Assembly: GCA_023634235.1 (NCBI GenBank)
Contig: JAMKCF010000068.1
Span: 317,501 to 381,500 of the forward strand
Direction of reading: 5' to 3'
DNA from: Pisaster brevispinus
Lineage: Eukaryota > Echinodermata > Asteroidea > Forcipulatida > Asteriidae
DNA: 64,000 nt
Both the position numbers and the translations under genes were made by a program. Under the pieces are notes generated by a model, which was given only the letters and a program-made list of their open reading frames with translations, was not told where the DNA came from and did not search any database. Positions within the stretch are counted from its first letter, which is position 1. Every line of letters starts with the position of its first letter. Of this stretch, positions 1 through 11,462 are shown piece after piece.

Positions 1-2
1 AA

Positions 3-415
3 GCAGAGAAGATCTTCTCTTCAATCTGTGGACTGGATGAGAGCCTCATTCACAAAATCCACGTCATTCTCATTGCATTGTCTTGTGGTCTACCCATAGA
101 CCCCAAAAAGTTCGGGTCATATTGTAAGGTCACAGCAAATCTATACATCCAGCTGTATCCCTGGTTCAGAATGCCAGTGAGTGTTCATGTGGTGCTTATC
201 CACGGAGCAGACATTATGTCCTCCCAATCGGGATGATGAGCGAAGAAGCTCAAGAGGCAAGAAACAAAGACAACAAGATGTTTCGCCTAAGACATGCAAG
301 GAAAACTTCTAGAGTTCATACCACGAGTGACGTCTTTCACAGGCTTCTGAGAGCGACAGACCTGATCAGGATCAAAGTAGTGAGTCATCAGATAGTGACA
401 CTTCATAGCATGTGA
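3..415 (+). pseudogene. Mobile-element-like ORF fragment with a frameshift, cut by the window edge
   Basis: Reading from base 3, an open frame encodes about 77 residues including LIHKIHVILIALSCGLPIDP and ending with HGADI, then hits TGA TGA at 234-239. Shifting one base near 218-221 restores a continuation with LPIGMMSEEAQEARNKD followed by a basic stretch containing HARKTSR, up to a stop at 413-415. From memory, an HGADI...LPIG.LSEEA.EARNKD...HARK.SR arrangement occurs in multicopy, uncharacterised, transposon-associated proteins of invertebrates. I cannot name the superfamily. The single frameshift and the missing 5' part make it a broken fragment; an indel error in the assembly is the alternative. 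Confidence 0.5.
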
Positions 416-999
416 GTAAACGTCCTTTTCACTTTTCATTTCTATTACATTTTCGATAACGGGGTTGTCCTGTGTAGGCCTATGTTTATATCAAAAAGTA
501 CAAGTAAAGTCTGTATATTATATTCCTTCACAACTGCAATGACGCAACCATCAATGGAACATCTGTTTTAGAATTAGATGACGTCATGACATTGCAGTTA
601 AAATTTAGCATATTATTTAATCGTAACAAAAACCACATGTTAGCAATTTCCCCTGTTTGTTCTCATTTTTTATACTGAAAAGCAATAATTGGTCACAATT
701 TTACCGCAATAAACAGGCCATTACATCAGGACCAATCAAAAATCGGTATTTTGCTGACGTCATACTCCGATCTAAATATCACCATTGGATTCTACGGGTC
801 GGAAAAGCTAAGTAGGTGAACCTTCCTGCACAAAACTTAATGATTTATATTTTTGGCGCACTTTCATCCCATTCTGGCCCACTGTGTGCCGGCTTGGGCG
901 AATTTTTTGTTTTTTGGACCCATAACTAAACTGACAAAATTCCTGATTCATCTCATACTATGAATTATTTTTCCAGTCCGGAGGGAGGAAGACCAGAGG
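416..999. other. Intergenic, no gene recognised
   Basis: AT-rich sequence without a supported exon. It holds one TAGGCCTA octamer (475-482). The inverted pair GACGTCATGACATTGCAGTT / TTGCTGACGTCAT around 580-765 hints at an old inverted-repeat element, but no ends could be set. Confidence 0.4.
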
Positions 1000-1135
1000 G
1001 CCAGTAGATAACACTTCGGGGCATAAGTGAGAACACAACCACAACTCTACTCACATATGGCCTTAGGCAGGAATCGAACCAGGGTCACAGTGGTGAGAGG
1101 TCAGTGCTTCATGCACACGCCACCCATGCCATCCA
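1000..1135 (-). mobile_element. tRNA-derived SINE fragment
   Basis: The reverse complement carries a pol III B-box-like GGTTCGATTCC within CCTGGTTCGATTCCTGCC, followed by AAGGCCATATGTGAGTAGAG. A second copy of the same segment lies at 6765-6865. The A-box part is weak or missing, so this is a truncated copy. Confidence 0.6.
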
Positions 1136-2164
1136 AAGTCATACATATTAAGTCAATACGCAAGTTTGCACAGGGCTCTTTCTATTCTCACAAAATTTGG
1201 GGATGCAAAAGCAAAGGCCCTTAGTTCTGGCAACAAGTACTTTCAGGACCCCTTGGAAAGACAATTGAAGTGATATTTGGAATGAATATAGACATCACAA
1301 CATAGAAAGATTGGTTTATTTTCAGGGAACTTCCTGCAGAGTCATGGAGAGTCGACAGCTTTTAAAGATGCTCAGGAACAGATTTCATGGTGTCACTTTA
1401 CCACAAATTTGTGCCCTTACAGTGCACTGTAAAATGCTTATTTCTTTTGGCTGCAAGAACAAAAATCTATAGAGAGGAGTGCCATTAGCCCTTTTTAGAT
1501 ATCGCAGTCATTTTACGAGTGCACTGTTTTGTTTGGGTGTAAGCAGACAGATCCATCCAAACCAAATGGTGACCTAGTAATGTGTCCACCATATCTCAAA
1601 AAAGCTTATGATTTACAATTAGACCAGAGGCCAGAGCGCACAGTAAACTGGTGTGGTCATGCCATGGGCAGTGCTGGTCTTTCAGCTACAGCGATTGCAG
1701 GTTTCCAGCACATTCAAGGAGAGGACCAGGTTGCCCTCAAACCAGTTGGGTCAACAACTTGACACAGCGGAGTGATCTTTCAGTTGCTGAACTAAAAGGG
1801 CGCTGGGCTGCGCAGAATTGAAATAAAAAACTATCAACAAAGCTAATTCACAGAAGTGGGCGCCTACAGGCCAGACAACAACTCTTGGCAGTGTGATGTG
1901 ATGAGAGACAAAGGATGAACCCTGTAAACATTCTCTACTGACCCCTTGCACCAATGTCACCTGCAGCTACTGTCTGCCATGCTCACCATTTTGGGAGTCA
2001 AAATGCACGTCCAAATTGTAGTAAGTGTGCCTTAAATGCACACTACACTGTATAACATACAGGGACACCCAAAATGGCACAAGCAAGATGATTATTATGA
2101 TGACGTCTGGTGAATTGGGTCAATTTGACTGTCTGTAAAATACCACTAAAAACTAAGGGTGACA
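1136..2164. other. Intergenic, no gene recognised
   Basis: An open frame of 77 codons at 1529-1762 resembles no family I know and has no convincing splice context. No other signal was seen. Confidence 0.35.
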
Positions 2165-2487
2165 GAGAGGGCTATAATAATGATAGAAGTAACAATGAAA
2201 GACAGGGTGACAAATGACGACTTAAGAATGAAATCAAGAGTGCAGAATATTATTAAGACCATTAAATAAAAGAAGTGGAGAGGGGCAGGTCACCAAGCAA
2301 GGAGGTATGACAACAGCTGGACATGCTAAACAACCAAATGGACTCCAGAAAACAAACCTGAAAAAGAGGGGGATAAAAACAGAAGATGGAGGGATGAACT
2401 AGAAACATGTAAGGGCATCGCATGTCAACAGACGCTCAGGATAGAGTGACATGGAGAATTGGTGAAGAGGCTTTCCTCCTGCAGTGA
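2165..2487 (+). pseudogene. Degenerate C-terminus of a LINE (RTE-type) endonuclease/reverse transcriptase ORF
   Basis: The translation shows the conserved tail of RTE-like LINE polyproteins. It has a segment like VTNDDLRMKSRVQNIIKTIK, then KKWRGAGHQARR, then NSWTC, then TKWTP, then RRWRDELE. After a one-base shift it continues QDRVTWRIGEEAFLLQ and a TGA at 2485-2487. Functional relatives read roughly KW.WAGH.AR..D.RW...W.P...RRWRDE...W...AQDR..WR..GEAF..QW. In-frame TAA codons interrupt it after TIK and after WTC, and the frameshift lies near 2430. The catalytic RT domain is absent. This is a dead, 5'-truncated retroposon end. Confidence 0.75.
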
Positions 2488-2560
2488 AATAGGCTAGAAA
2501 GAAACAAAGAAGAGAAAACACCACTGCGTAGCTCAAGAGTAGCTAAACCTTTTTCTTTTG

Positions 2561-2616
2561 TTGGTGTGTTTTTGTTTTGTTGGTGTGTTTTTGTTTTGTT
2601 GGTGTGTTTTTATTGA
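2561..2616. repeat. 19-bp tandem repeat, about 3 copies
   Basis: The unit TTGGTGTGTTTTTGTTTTG starts at 2561, 2580 and 2599. It lies just downstream of the LINE tail. Confidence 0.85.
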
Positions 2617-2855
2617 AGAAGGGGGGGGGGCTGAATTGCTGGAAGTCAAATTGCTGTGATGAAGAGTCAGTGTTTTTTATCCAGCAATATTCTTTAAACT
2701 CTGAATTTTGTTTCTGGTAACCGAATGGTTCAAAAACGGTTACACATTTACAAAAGTAACTGTAAACACACAGACTTAATTGCGTGGTTGCAGGCCTCCT
2801 TTTTAGGAAGGGGTTTTCTACTTTTTAGTAAAGTTCTTTACATTCAAATCTTTAC

Positions 2856-3100
2856 CTGCAAGCTTTTAGCTTCTTGGATCACGTCCACTTTCCGCCACTG
2901 TGTTGGCACTACCAACTGCTCCTTCTTGAGTACAAACTCAGCAATGCTGGCCTCAACCTTGGCAAAGGGTGCGCTGATCAACGCCAGAAGGGTGTTTGGT
3001 GTCTGACCTGTCTCTGCAGGGTCGGTGGTCGGTGGATTCGCAGGAGGGCGCTGTACTTGGTCCGCAGGTCATCTAAGATATTGGCCGAGACCAAATCACC
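2856..3100 (-). pseudogene. Unidentified exon-like segment with an internal frame change
   Basis: On the minus strand a pyrimidine-rich acceptor (CCTCCCCCAG) precedes base 3100, and a good donor (CTTGCAG then GTAAAG) follows base 2856, giving a 245-nt exon. The first frame reads GDLVSANILDDLRTKYSALL and later stops. The second half reads in another frame: a Pro/Thr linker, then TLLALISAPFAKVEASIAEF and VLKKEQLVVPTQWRKVDV. Splice sites and protein-like composition suggest a real exon that has suffered an indel, or an assembly indel. I do not recognise the protein. It lies downstream of the CTR9 copy in the same orientation but does not match CTR9. Confidence 0.4.
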
Positions 3101-3239
3101 CTGGGGGAGGTAAAGATTAGAATAGATTAGATTCAAACCTTGTTATCCCTCAAAGGAAATTAAAATGGCCTTGAAAAATAGCAGATTACATAAGCAATAC
3201 AGCTGACAAGTAACAAAAGGGACAACAAGAACAAAAAAT

Positions 3240-3560
3240 ACTTTTACATATTTAAACGCAAACATATATTTAGTACAACTATTACATACAGGATCAGAGT
3301 CAGCCACACAACGGCCCATCGCTCCAGCCACTCATTGCACCATTTGATAGCTATCAATTTACAGTGGGCCGCTGGCCCGAGACCAGTGATATTTGAGCTG
3401 GCCAGTAAACTAATGACCAGACTAGTCCAGTGTGGTCTTGTGTTTTGAAATTGAACAATTAATACCTCATAATGGAGACTTATAAATGTAAAAAGAAAGG
3501 TTGACTTTGAGTCTGGTGAATATCTTTCAATTTTGATGAGGTTACTCACAGATACGAATG
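3240..3560 (-). repeat. Dispersed MITE fragment (GGCCAGTAAACT family)
   Basis: It contains CTGGCCAGTAAACTAATGAC and GTGGTCTTGTGTTTTGAA. These also occur in the elements at 11008-11462 and 19296-19640 and in the 37-60 kb array (39149, 40876, 54625, 58470). Confidence 0.6.
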
Positions 3561-3602
3561 AGGTAAATCTTTTCTTAGTGCTTCTTTAAATAAAAAGATG
3601 TT

Positions 3603-3825
3603 AAATGTAACCTGCTCTGCAAAAAAAGGCCTGTAAGTCGCGCTTTGCCTTTTCACGTAATGGGCTCGTCAATGTTGAAAGGGTGATAAATTTTTCGTTG
3701 GTGTGATTTTTTTATTATCCCATTTTTGACATCGTTGATATCCACACTTTTATAATTTGTAAGATTGAATGTCTATTTTGACCAATAAAGAAAAAAAAAA
3801 GTGTTTTGTGTACATTTTGTTGGTT
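3603..3825. mobile_element. Truncated copy of the TGTGACC-type transposon end
   Basis: It is nearly identical over about 220 bp to the left end of the complete element at 54865-56660. Shared features are the CTCTGCAAAAAAGGCC-like terminus, GTAAGTCGCGCT, GATGGGCTCGTCAATGTTGA and TTTGACCAATAAAGA. The right end is missing here. Confidence 0.75.
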
Positions 3826-4440
3826 GTTGCATATTAGCTGCCCGGTGTATAAGCCGCAATGCCCAGAAATTGTCAAAACAACTGTCAGTTTCAGTGTATA
3901 AGCCACCCAGCGTACAAGCCGCAGTGGCGGCGCTTACACAGAGGAGCTGTGCGTGTTTGCGGTCCTTTGTGGAGATGTACAGTGACTGGCGGGCGGCACA
4001 TCAGTCATTGTACATCGCCACAAAGTGCGAGTTGCATTGCATTGAAGTCAAAATCTATTGAAGTTAACACCATCGATCGTTATTGAATTCGTTAATAAGA
4101 ATGATCTGCAGTCAAGTGGGCCTATTTCCTTTTTTTAAGTGATTGGCCGGCGCATTACTCCCTGAACTGATGGTCCGTGTGGAAACACGCAGGCCACTTC
4201 CTTGACCACCCGACAGGTCTTGGGAGGGTGGGCCGCCCTGCTTAAATTTCAGGCCGCCCTGCCAAAGAATTGGCCGCCCTGCCAAAATAGTTAACCACCC
4301 TGTCAAAAATTGAAAAATCCTGGACGAACGCAACTTTGATCCCAGCATGGAACACTGATACAAGTTTCCTTCGACACAGACTTTCTTCCGCCAGGCCTCA
4401 CTCAAACAAGTAGCGGTGTTGGGATGCTTGCTGCATTGCG
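3826..4440. repeat. Short repeated motifs: TGTATAAGCCGC and GGCCGCCCTGCC
   Basis: Variants of GTATAAGCCGC occur at about 3848, 3897 and 3915, as in some Tc1/pogo-type MITEs. At 4229-4320 the motif GGCCGCCCTGCCAAA recurs three to four times in diverged form. No gene is supported. Confidence 0.4.
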
Positions 4441-5028
4441 ATCACCTTAAACCAATCGGCAGGCCGCGAAAGGTTATTATGTTGTAAAATATCCTACAGT
4501 TAAGATTCTACAATAAACACATACAAAAATAATATTTAATTAACATTAGAAAGAAGACCAGCTGCAACCATTAAAAATGATGATAAAAAACACAGGAACA
4601 GGTGAGCCCCTTTAACTAAAAATACGCATACAACTGCAATCATGTGCACAGAACCACTTCCAAGACGAGTGGGAATGACATCATTCATGCTATAATGTAC
4701 ACTTTGAGGAATGTCAAATAGAAACAGAAACATTAACTCAATGAAGATCTATCCCTCCACACACATTAAACCAGGAGCATAATTATGAGCAACTAAAACA
4801 AAGTAAATTCTCAGAAGTTAAAACTATGGAATGAAATATATTTTCAGGAATTTTGGTAAACATATGAGTGTCAACAAAAAAATTACCCAAAATATAATAA
4901 AATATAAATCAGTGATGAGAGTCAATGCTGACGAAAAAAGTCTGAAACTGGGATCCAGATCTGAGGAGGTACATTGAAATGGTGGCATTTCCACCTTTGG
5001 GTAACACCTGGAGTTATAGATTCCAACA
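4441..5028. other. Intergenic, no gene recognised
   Basis: AT-rich sequence with no exon, repeat or RNA signal that I could support. Confidence 0.35.
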
Positions 5029-5861
5029 ACGCGTTTACACTAGATCCAGAAAGGTGGATTGAGATCAGGCACTTTTTTAACGACCGCAGATCAAGATCCT
5101 GTGTCGCGTTTACACCAGCACTTGATCCGGCTCCGATCCCACTTTTGAACCGGATGTATATTGGTCACGAAGTCACCGCTCCTCGCAAAGAGCTCAAGGG
5201 TTACGTGGCAAAGATCAAAGGTCACGATTACAGCGCGCCACTTCTAGAAATATTATCAATGCGAAAGTAGAATGCAGAAAATACAGTACAGCAAATGATA
5301 TGGATAACAACGACCATGCAGATAGAAATATTTTATAATTGGGAATTAACAAAATACACCAACAAGGCAAGCTCCGAACGTAACGATGTATGTATAAGGA
5401 CGCTGAAAACAACAAAACGTTTCACACACGCACAGTCCACATGAGCTCATATTCGGAACCTTATGGAGACCAAGGACAAAACAAAAAAGGGAAAACAAAA
5501 GGTCTCCATATGGAAATTCTAAAGACCGGGGTGCTCCACAAGGACACACACACACAAATATAAACAGCGGATGACCCACCAAAGCACAAGCAAAAAGCGC
5601 GCCATTCGTAGCGAAACCAGAAATGACCACATCGAATTGCGGTGTCTGATCCACCTTTGCGTTTACACTTGTATTTGGAATCCACTTTGCCGGATCTGAT
5701 CCACCAATTGCCGGATTCAACCCTCCTCGAAAGGTGGATTAAAATTGCCGGATCTTGAACCAGGTCTGATCCTGCTTTTTTGCGTTTACACTAGCCGTTA
5801 ATCCACATTGCCGGATCAGACTCGGGTCTGATCCACCTTTCTGGATCTAATGTAAACGGGG
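5029..5861. mobile_element. Non-autonomous DNA transposon (MITE), copy 1
   Basis: The left terminus CGCGTTTACACTAGATCCAG and the right terminus CTGGATCTAATGTAAACGGG are inverted repeats. Internal GATCCGG motifs occur near both ends. Copy 2 at 45859-46585 is almost identical but lacks about 100 bp present here (roughly 5455-5555). Short open frames inside it on both strands are not conserved genes. It sits downstream of the last visible CTR9 exon. No unambiguous target duplication was seen. Confidence 0.85.
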
Positions 5862-6189
5862 TCCATGGAGCTTTAGGGAACAGTATCCTCAGTGCTAGAG
5901 AATAAGATCAAGGAGGCTGACTCGTTTTTATTTGGAGAAAAATACAGCATTTAGTTTAGCAGGCAGACTTAAGAAAGTCTGAATTCAGATAACAGGTTGA
6001 ATTTTCTCATCCCTGATAAATAGGTCAGGGAAAGAAATGTCTCACAAAAGTTCATTATAAATTGACGAATTAAAATAAATGACTTTACCTTGAGTAGAGA
6101 TTGTTTGCATTCCTTGAGCTTTCCAGCTTTGGGGGTACGCTCTAGCTAGGTACGTCAGTACGTCAAGTAATATACCACAAGGGAAACTG

Positions 6190-6318
6190 ACTGAGTAAAT
6201 AAACAATTATTTGGGGTTGAACAAAGAACAATTGATTAGAGCTGGATTTTGAACCTGCCACCTCCAGATGAATGTGCTGGCGCTCTACCCTTGTCTACCA
6301 ACTGAGCTATCTAGCCCC
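6190..6318 (-). mobile_element. tRNA-derived SINE in a CTR9 intron
   Basis: The reverse complement starts GGGGCTAGATAGCTCAGTTG (A-box-like TAGCTCAGTTGG) and has a B-box-like GGTTCAAAATCC, then TTCTTTGTTCAACCCCAA. An 8-base duplication interrupts GGTAGAGCG, so pol III activity is doubtful. It lies directly upstream, in gene direction, of the damaged CTR9 exon at 6089-6152. Confidence 0.7.
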
Positions 6319-6764
6319 TAATGTTGTCGGTCTCTTAACACAATAATTATTACATCTTTCTTCCTTTATCTGTTTTTCCCTTGTAAAGCCCGGTTCATAC
6401 TTCTTGCCAATGCAAATGCGAAGCTAATTTTTAGTGACGCAATAATCAGTACGCGCTTTTTTTCCAAATGTGACGTGGATAAAGCCAGCATTATTTTTTT
6501 TTGCCACGCACTAACTACATGTATCACCAACCAGAGATGTTAATAAACTAGACATGGTGAGGTTTTCTTACCATCTGAATAGCACTGATATATTGTTTCT
6601 GCTCCACTTAGATAAGAGCAAGACTCAACCACACGTCCGACATATCAGCTGTAGCTTCACGAACCTGCCGAAAAGAAAAAGGACAAGAAAAATAATATAT
6701 TATCTGGAATGAGATTTGAAGAAAGTGCCAAACCACCCCCCCCCAAGGACAACCAGAGAAAAAT

Positions 6765-6865
6765 TATCGTGGCATAGGAGAGAACCAACGTACAACTCTA
6801 CTCACCTATGGCCTTAGTCGGGAATCGAACCAGGGCCATTTTTGAGAGGTGAACGGTAAATCTCT
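6765..6865 (-). mobile_element. tRNA-derived SINE fragment, second copy
   Basis: The reverse complement has CCTGGTTCGATTCCCGACTA then AGGCCATAGGTGAGTAG and GTTGGTTCTCTCC, matching the fragment at 1000-1135. It lies in a CTR9 intron. Confidence 0.65.
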
Positions 6866-6949
6866 GAAGGGAGTTGGGGTTTATATATAAATTATCAGGT
6901 GTATCAACTAGCCAGTCCAGAATCTATTGAAGTTGGAGTGACACACCCC

Positions 6950-7228
6950 TTTGGCGAGTGTTTTATTTCACTTTTGTCTTTCTCCTAGGCAGCCCATCTT
7001 TTGTTTTGTCTGTTGCTCCCTGGTTTGTTGTCCAGTTTCTTTTTCCTTTGTTTTTGTGGCCCCTTTTTGTGTTCTCTCTTTGCCTTGTTTTGGGGGTTTT
7101 TTATCGTTTGTTTTTTCAGTTGATTTCAATCCATGCCATATAATGGAGAGGGCGGTTTTCTTTTTTAAAAATATTTTGTATGTATTGTGATTTGCCTAAA
7201 TAAAGTATTATTATTATTATTATAAGTC
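6950..7228 (+). mobile_element. Probable 3' tail of a non-LTR retroposon
   Basis: A pyrimidine-rich untranslated-like tract runs into TTTGCCTAAATAAAGTATTA and an (ATT)n microsatellite at 7205-7225. This is the usual 3' end of invertebrate LINEs and SINEs. No coding part remains. Frames here (for example 6951-7190) are composition artefacts. Confidence 0.5.
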
Positions 7229-7499
7229 GCCCACTCACCTGAGAGAAGACGTCCTTAGATTCTTGGATGTAGCCCTTCATAGCAAAAATTGCACCAATTC
7301 CATTGGCTGCAAACAGATTGCGACCATCGTTGCGTAATACTTGTTTGTACATGGCCAGGGCTCTGTCCTGGTGACGTTTAATGTCAGGATGAACCCAGTT
7401 ATACCCAGTTGTTCCTGTTTTAAACCCTGCCCCACAAATACTATTGCTATATACACAAATAAAGCTTCCAGTTGTACCCACAAAATCCCTCAAATGCAA

Positions 7500-7805
7500 T
7501 TATAAAAGATTCCAGATTTGAAATCCCTGTCCCTATGATACAACTCCTTAAAACACCCAATTATCACCCAAATGAACCCAAACACCTTCATGTAGTTGTA
7601 GCAATAATCCTTTCTGGTACTAAAATCTGGTCCACTCTTTCCTACTGAAACCCAGGACACACCCACTTACGCCCGTAACAATCTTTCTAACACCCAAAAC
7701 ATACCAGCTTGACCACAACATTTCCAGAAACACCCATGCAATTCCCACTCACACCCATCATATTCCTACTAACACCAATAACATACCCACTTACACCCTT
7801 TATAC
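7500..7805. repeat. Degenerate CACCC-rich intronic tract
   Basis: The sequence is strongly strand-biased, with irregular repeats of ACACCCA, TTACACCC and CACCCAC, and fills the CTR9 intron between two exons. The period is irregular, around 25 bp. Confidence 0.6.
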
Positions 7806-8699
7806 CCAAACTCATTGTACCTTTTCCTTGTCTCTTGTGGGTTGATACAGCGTCTGTAGCCAAACATTACCCAGTGACAGCAGAGAGTAGGTATCATTCT
7901 GGGTGGCGGTCTGTTTGAGGATTCGTTCAAACTTCCTCTGCCCCGGTCCCCATTCTTGTTTAGCAAGATGGAGGTTACCGATGAGGGACCAAGCATCTGG
8001 ATGATCCTATGGTACAAACACCAAGAGGAAAAAATGCAGAATTAAACAAACTGTAAGTCAAGATAACTCGAGGCTGAACCCCGGATAACCCAGGTAAACC
8101 TACAAAAAACCTCAAGGCTTTATATAGAGCCCGAAAAAAAGAGCCTGTAAAAATGAGAGTCTATAAAATGAACCAGACTTCAAGATAATTTTGTTCATTG
8201 GCAGAGTAGAGTACAAAATATTTTTCCCAAAGCAAAATAATAAAACCAGCCTAAAATCTAGGTGGGCTAGACTTGGAGATCATCATTTTACCAGAAGGAA
8301 GTGTAAAAAAATTGAAAGCATTGCGTATAGGCCCGATACTCTAGCTTGTACATGGGGAGAACCCTTGTGGACCCGCTACTAGGGCACTACTTAGTTTGGG
8401 TAAGTTTGTCTGTGCCCGCCCATACTAAACAGTGCAATCCTACAGTGTCTACAATAGCTCAAAAAGGCTATGAGTGGGGGAACAAGAGTGCCCTCGGTGT
8501 TCAAGTTCTTAGCAACGTTTTTGGTCACTTTAGGGAGATTTCCATAACTAAGAGTATTGGAGAAACACAAGGAATATGAACAATTGGTGTACAATACCTG
8601 GTTGATTTGCAGAGGTTCTTTGAACCAATCAGATGCCTTGTAGATCTGTCCCCGATCCCGAGCCATGCAGCCCAGACGCAAGTAGCCTAAAAAGAAAAT

Positions 8700-9385
8700 A
8701 TTCATTTGATCGATAATAGTCAATTTCTAATGAGCAATAATCAATGAACAAGTGAGACTTGCAGTTATGTTCATTGCTTAGGTTGTGTGGCAAGTCAATA
8801 GTTATCAATAGTTGATTTTCATTATTCAATAGTCAATAACTAAATGATCAAGTGAGAGCTGCAGAGTTAAGGTGATCAATAATCAATGTATAACTACTCA
8901 ACAACCTATAATTAATACATAACCACGCAATAATCGATAATAAATAGTTAAAGGCATAAGACTTGATGCATGGAAAAAAGCAGGGCAATTTTGAGTAGTA
9001 CAAGGGCTGACCTACATACAGTACATGTTTAGGCTTCTATAGAATTTTGTTGAGGCTACTTAATAACAGTTTTGCTGATTTTTCTGGAGGCAAAACAATT
9101 GGAAATCAGATTAAAGTAGGAAGAACATCACCTGTAATTAGCAACAGTCAATAACAAATGATTAAGCAATTATTAACCTTCCATGAGCTGACTATTGGAA
9201 ATATCTTTTTCAATTCATTCCGTAATCAATAATAAAGTATTCAAGTGAGAGCTTCAATGTTAAAGTAATCTCAATCTGTGACAACTCAATAGTGTATAAT
9301 CAATCTATAAACACCTAATAATCAATAATTAATAATAAACAAAAGTCAATAATCAATCATGAATCGTTAACCTTCCATAAGCTGA
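8700..9385. repeat. Duplicated CAATAATCAAT-rich intron segment
   Basis: CAATAATCAAT and AATAATCGATAA variants recur throughout. Two similar blocks begin TCAAGTGAGAGCTGCAGAGT (about 8850) and TCAAGTGAGAGCTTCAATGT (about 9240), so an AT-rich segment of about 390 bp was tandemly duplicated in the intron. Confidence 0.65.
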
Positions 9386-10717
9386 CTCAGGAATATTATT
9401 TAAAAATCACCCTCCTGTTTCATCTCCCCACCCAAAAAAGAAGAAGTAATTTACAAGTTTTTGTTTCTAATCGGGTCCCATTACAGTATTTCCGCACCCC
9501 CCCCCCCCACCCCCAGCACCAAGACCAACTTACAATCAACGTAGTTAGGATGCTCTCTCAGGCTGCTTTGTAGAATTTCTCGGCCTTGTCGAATTGAAAC
9601 ATGCTCTCAAAGCAACGAGCGAGGTTGTAAGACATCAAGACTGAGATGGCGCCGTAGTATGTCTCATCATGCTCCGCCTCAAAATGGCACGCATGAGAGA
9701 GGCTTCGTAGTAGCGCTACAGGAGAACAAGAATCAGATTTGAAAAAGGACTGATTGACAACATCTTTGTGTTTCGAAAGAAAGGAAGTCCTTAGATGAAA
9801 TCCGCCCACAAGAAAAACAAAATGAAATGGGTTGAAACTTTTGAAGGTTGGTTCGCTCCAAGTTTTCAATTTTTCAATATTAATGTAAAGGGCAGTCAGG
9901 ATGGGCTAAGTGGTTTCTTCCCTGTCTTTCACCTCTGTGGATCCCAATTTGATTCCCAGACCAAAGCCTTGCATGTGGATTGGGTTTTCAGTCCCCGCCC
10001 GACAACGTGGGTTTTTATCCCACTTCTACAACTGAAACTTCTTGATTGTCTTCTTCACAAAAGTTGGTGTGATGTTTCCATTAGGATGCGTTGCAGACTA
10101 TATAATTCAGAGTCAGATTCAGGATGTATATCAAGGAATTTAATACAAAAATTCCAAGCCAAATAGACCTTTGTCAAAATGCGGCCATCTTGATGTGTCT
10201 CCCATTCATATCAAGAACACCAAACCGAGGCTGGAAGGAGAAATAGTCTGGTTCCTTTACGCACGATGCATAGCACATTCCATTAATGTTATTGGATACA
10301 GGGAACATGACCAAGATGGCAGCAGCATGATGAAGATCTACCGCTTTTTCTTCCCACCTTTGCCTCTGGCTGGTTGCCAAGACGAAAATGCAAAGCTCCA
10401 ACGCTGTTCAGAAATTCTAATGGGACGTCTACCTGGACCTTTCCTTTTAGAATACCAGTTGCTGTGCCATAAGCAGTCAAGACTCCCTAAAAAATGTTAC
10501 AAAAGAAAACAAAAACAAGTCAATATTTGTGTTTAGTCATTACAGATCTGTTGGAATGATTCTGAAGAAAAAGAACTGTTACGGGAGCATCTCAAAAGTC
10601 GGGTATGTTTTTGGCTTCGAAGAACGTTTCCGTTGGCACAGAGCCCGAAATCCATTAGACCCCCAGAACATTCTGATTAACCGGATCATTGAATGTTCCA
10701 GCAGCTCAACAGACCAA

Positions 10718-10885
10718 GGCCCAATTTCATATAGCCTGTAATCACAAAAACTGGCTCAGCAGAAACAGGTTAACAACCAACATTCCATAAAGTTTACAAT
10801 GTTGCCACTGGTACCCCGCTCATTTCTTACTAAGTAAAGAAATTTGCTAAGCAGAATTTTCTGCTTAACGGCTTTATGAAGAATG
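10718..10885. mobile_element. MITE fragment (GGCCCAATTTCAT family)
   Basis: It starts AGGCCCAATTTCATATAGCC and contains GCTAAGCAGAATTTTCTGCT. A related element with both termini is at 29344-29600. The right terminus is unclear here. Confidence 0.5.
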
Positions 10886-11007
10886 CCCAGTCCATGAGCA
10901 CATGCTAGAATGCGTATCCAATCTCATTAGAGACTGTACATAGAATTATGAACTCTCACAGAGTTACTGCACGTGCACGCACTCCCTCCACATATTTTCT
11001 AGGCAGG

Positions 11008-11462
11008 CGAAGCTTGAACTTTGGGGGAAAAATCCACACGACCACGTACACGTCTTGTGGCTCAAAATTTTTACCGAACCAGATTTTTTTGTTACAAGAC
11101 CAGAATCAAAATAAGAAAAACCTTCCTGACCCAGTTTAACGTGCATTTAAGTTAACTGCATTTATTTGAACTTAATCGCTATTGACATGTAAGAGAGAAT
11201 TGATTTTTATTTGTCTTCATGGGTATTAAGTATACTTCATGATGTCAGTACTCAGTAGAATTGAAAGGTATTTTATCAGACTCTAAGTCAACATTTGAAC
11301 ATATTACTTTTTGGGTCAAGATGTTACATAGTGAGGTATTATTCTTCATTAATATTCAATTAAAAAACACAAGACCGCATGACTTGTCCAGTCAAAAGTT
11401 TACTGCCCCGACACCAAAACTACTGGCCTGGGGTCTGTTGTCAAGTGTAAAATTCGAGCCCT
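11008..11462. mobile_element. MITE, copy of the element at 19296-19640
   Basis: The left part is GCTTGAACTTTGGGGGAAAA and the right part AAAATTCGAGCCCTAG, which form inverted ends. Internal blocks CTTGTGGCTCAAAATTTTTA, TGTTACAAGACCAGAATCAA and CAAGACCGCATGACTTGTCC match the 19.3-kb copy. It occupies the CTR9 intron left of exon 11579-11785. Confidence 0.75.

Noticed and set aside
6951..7190. Cys/Phe-rich 79-codon frame
   Set aside because: Pyrimidine-rich retroposon 3' tail, low complexity.
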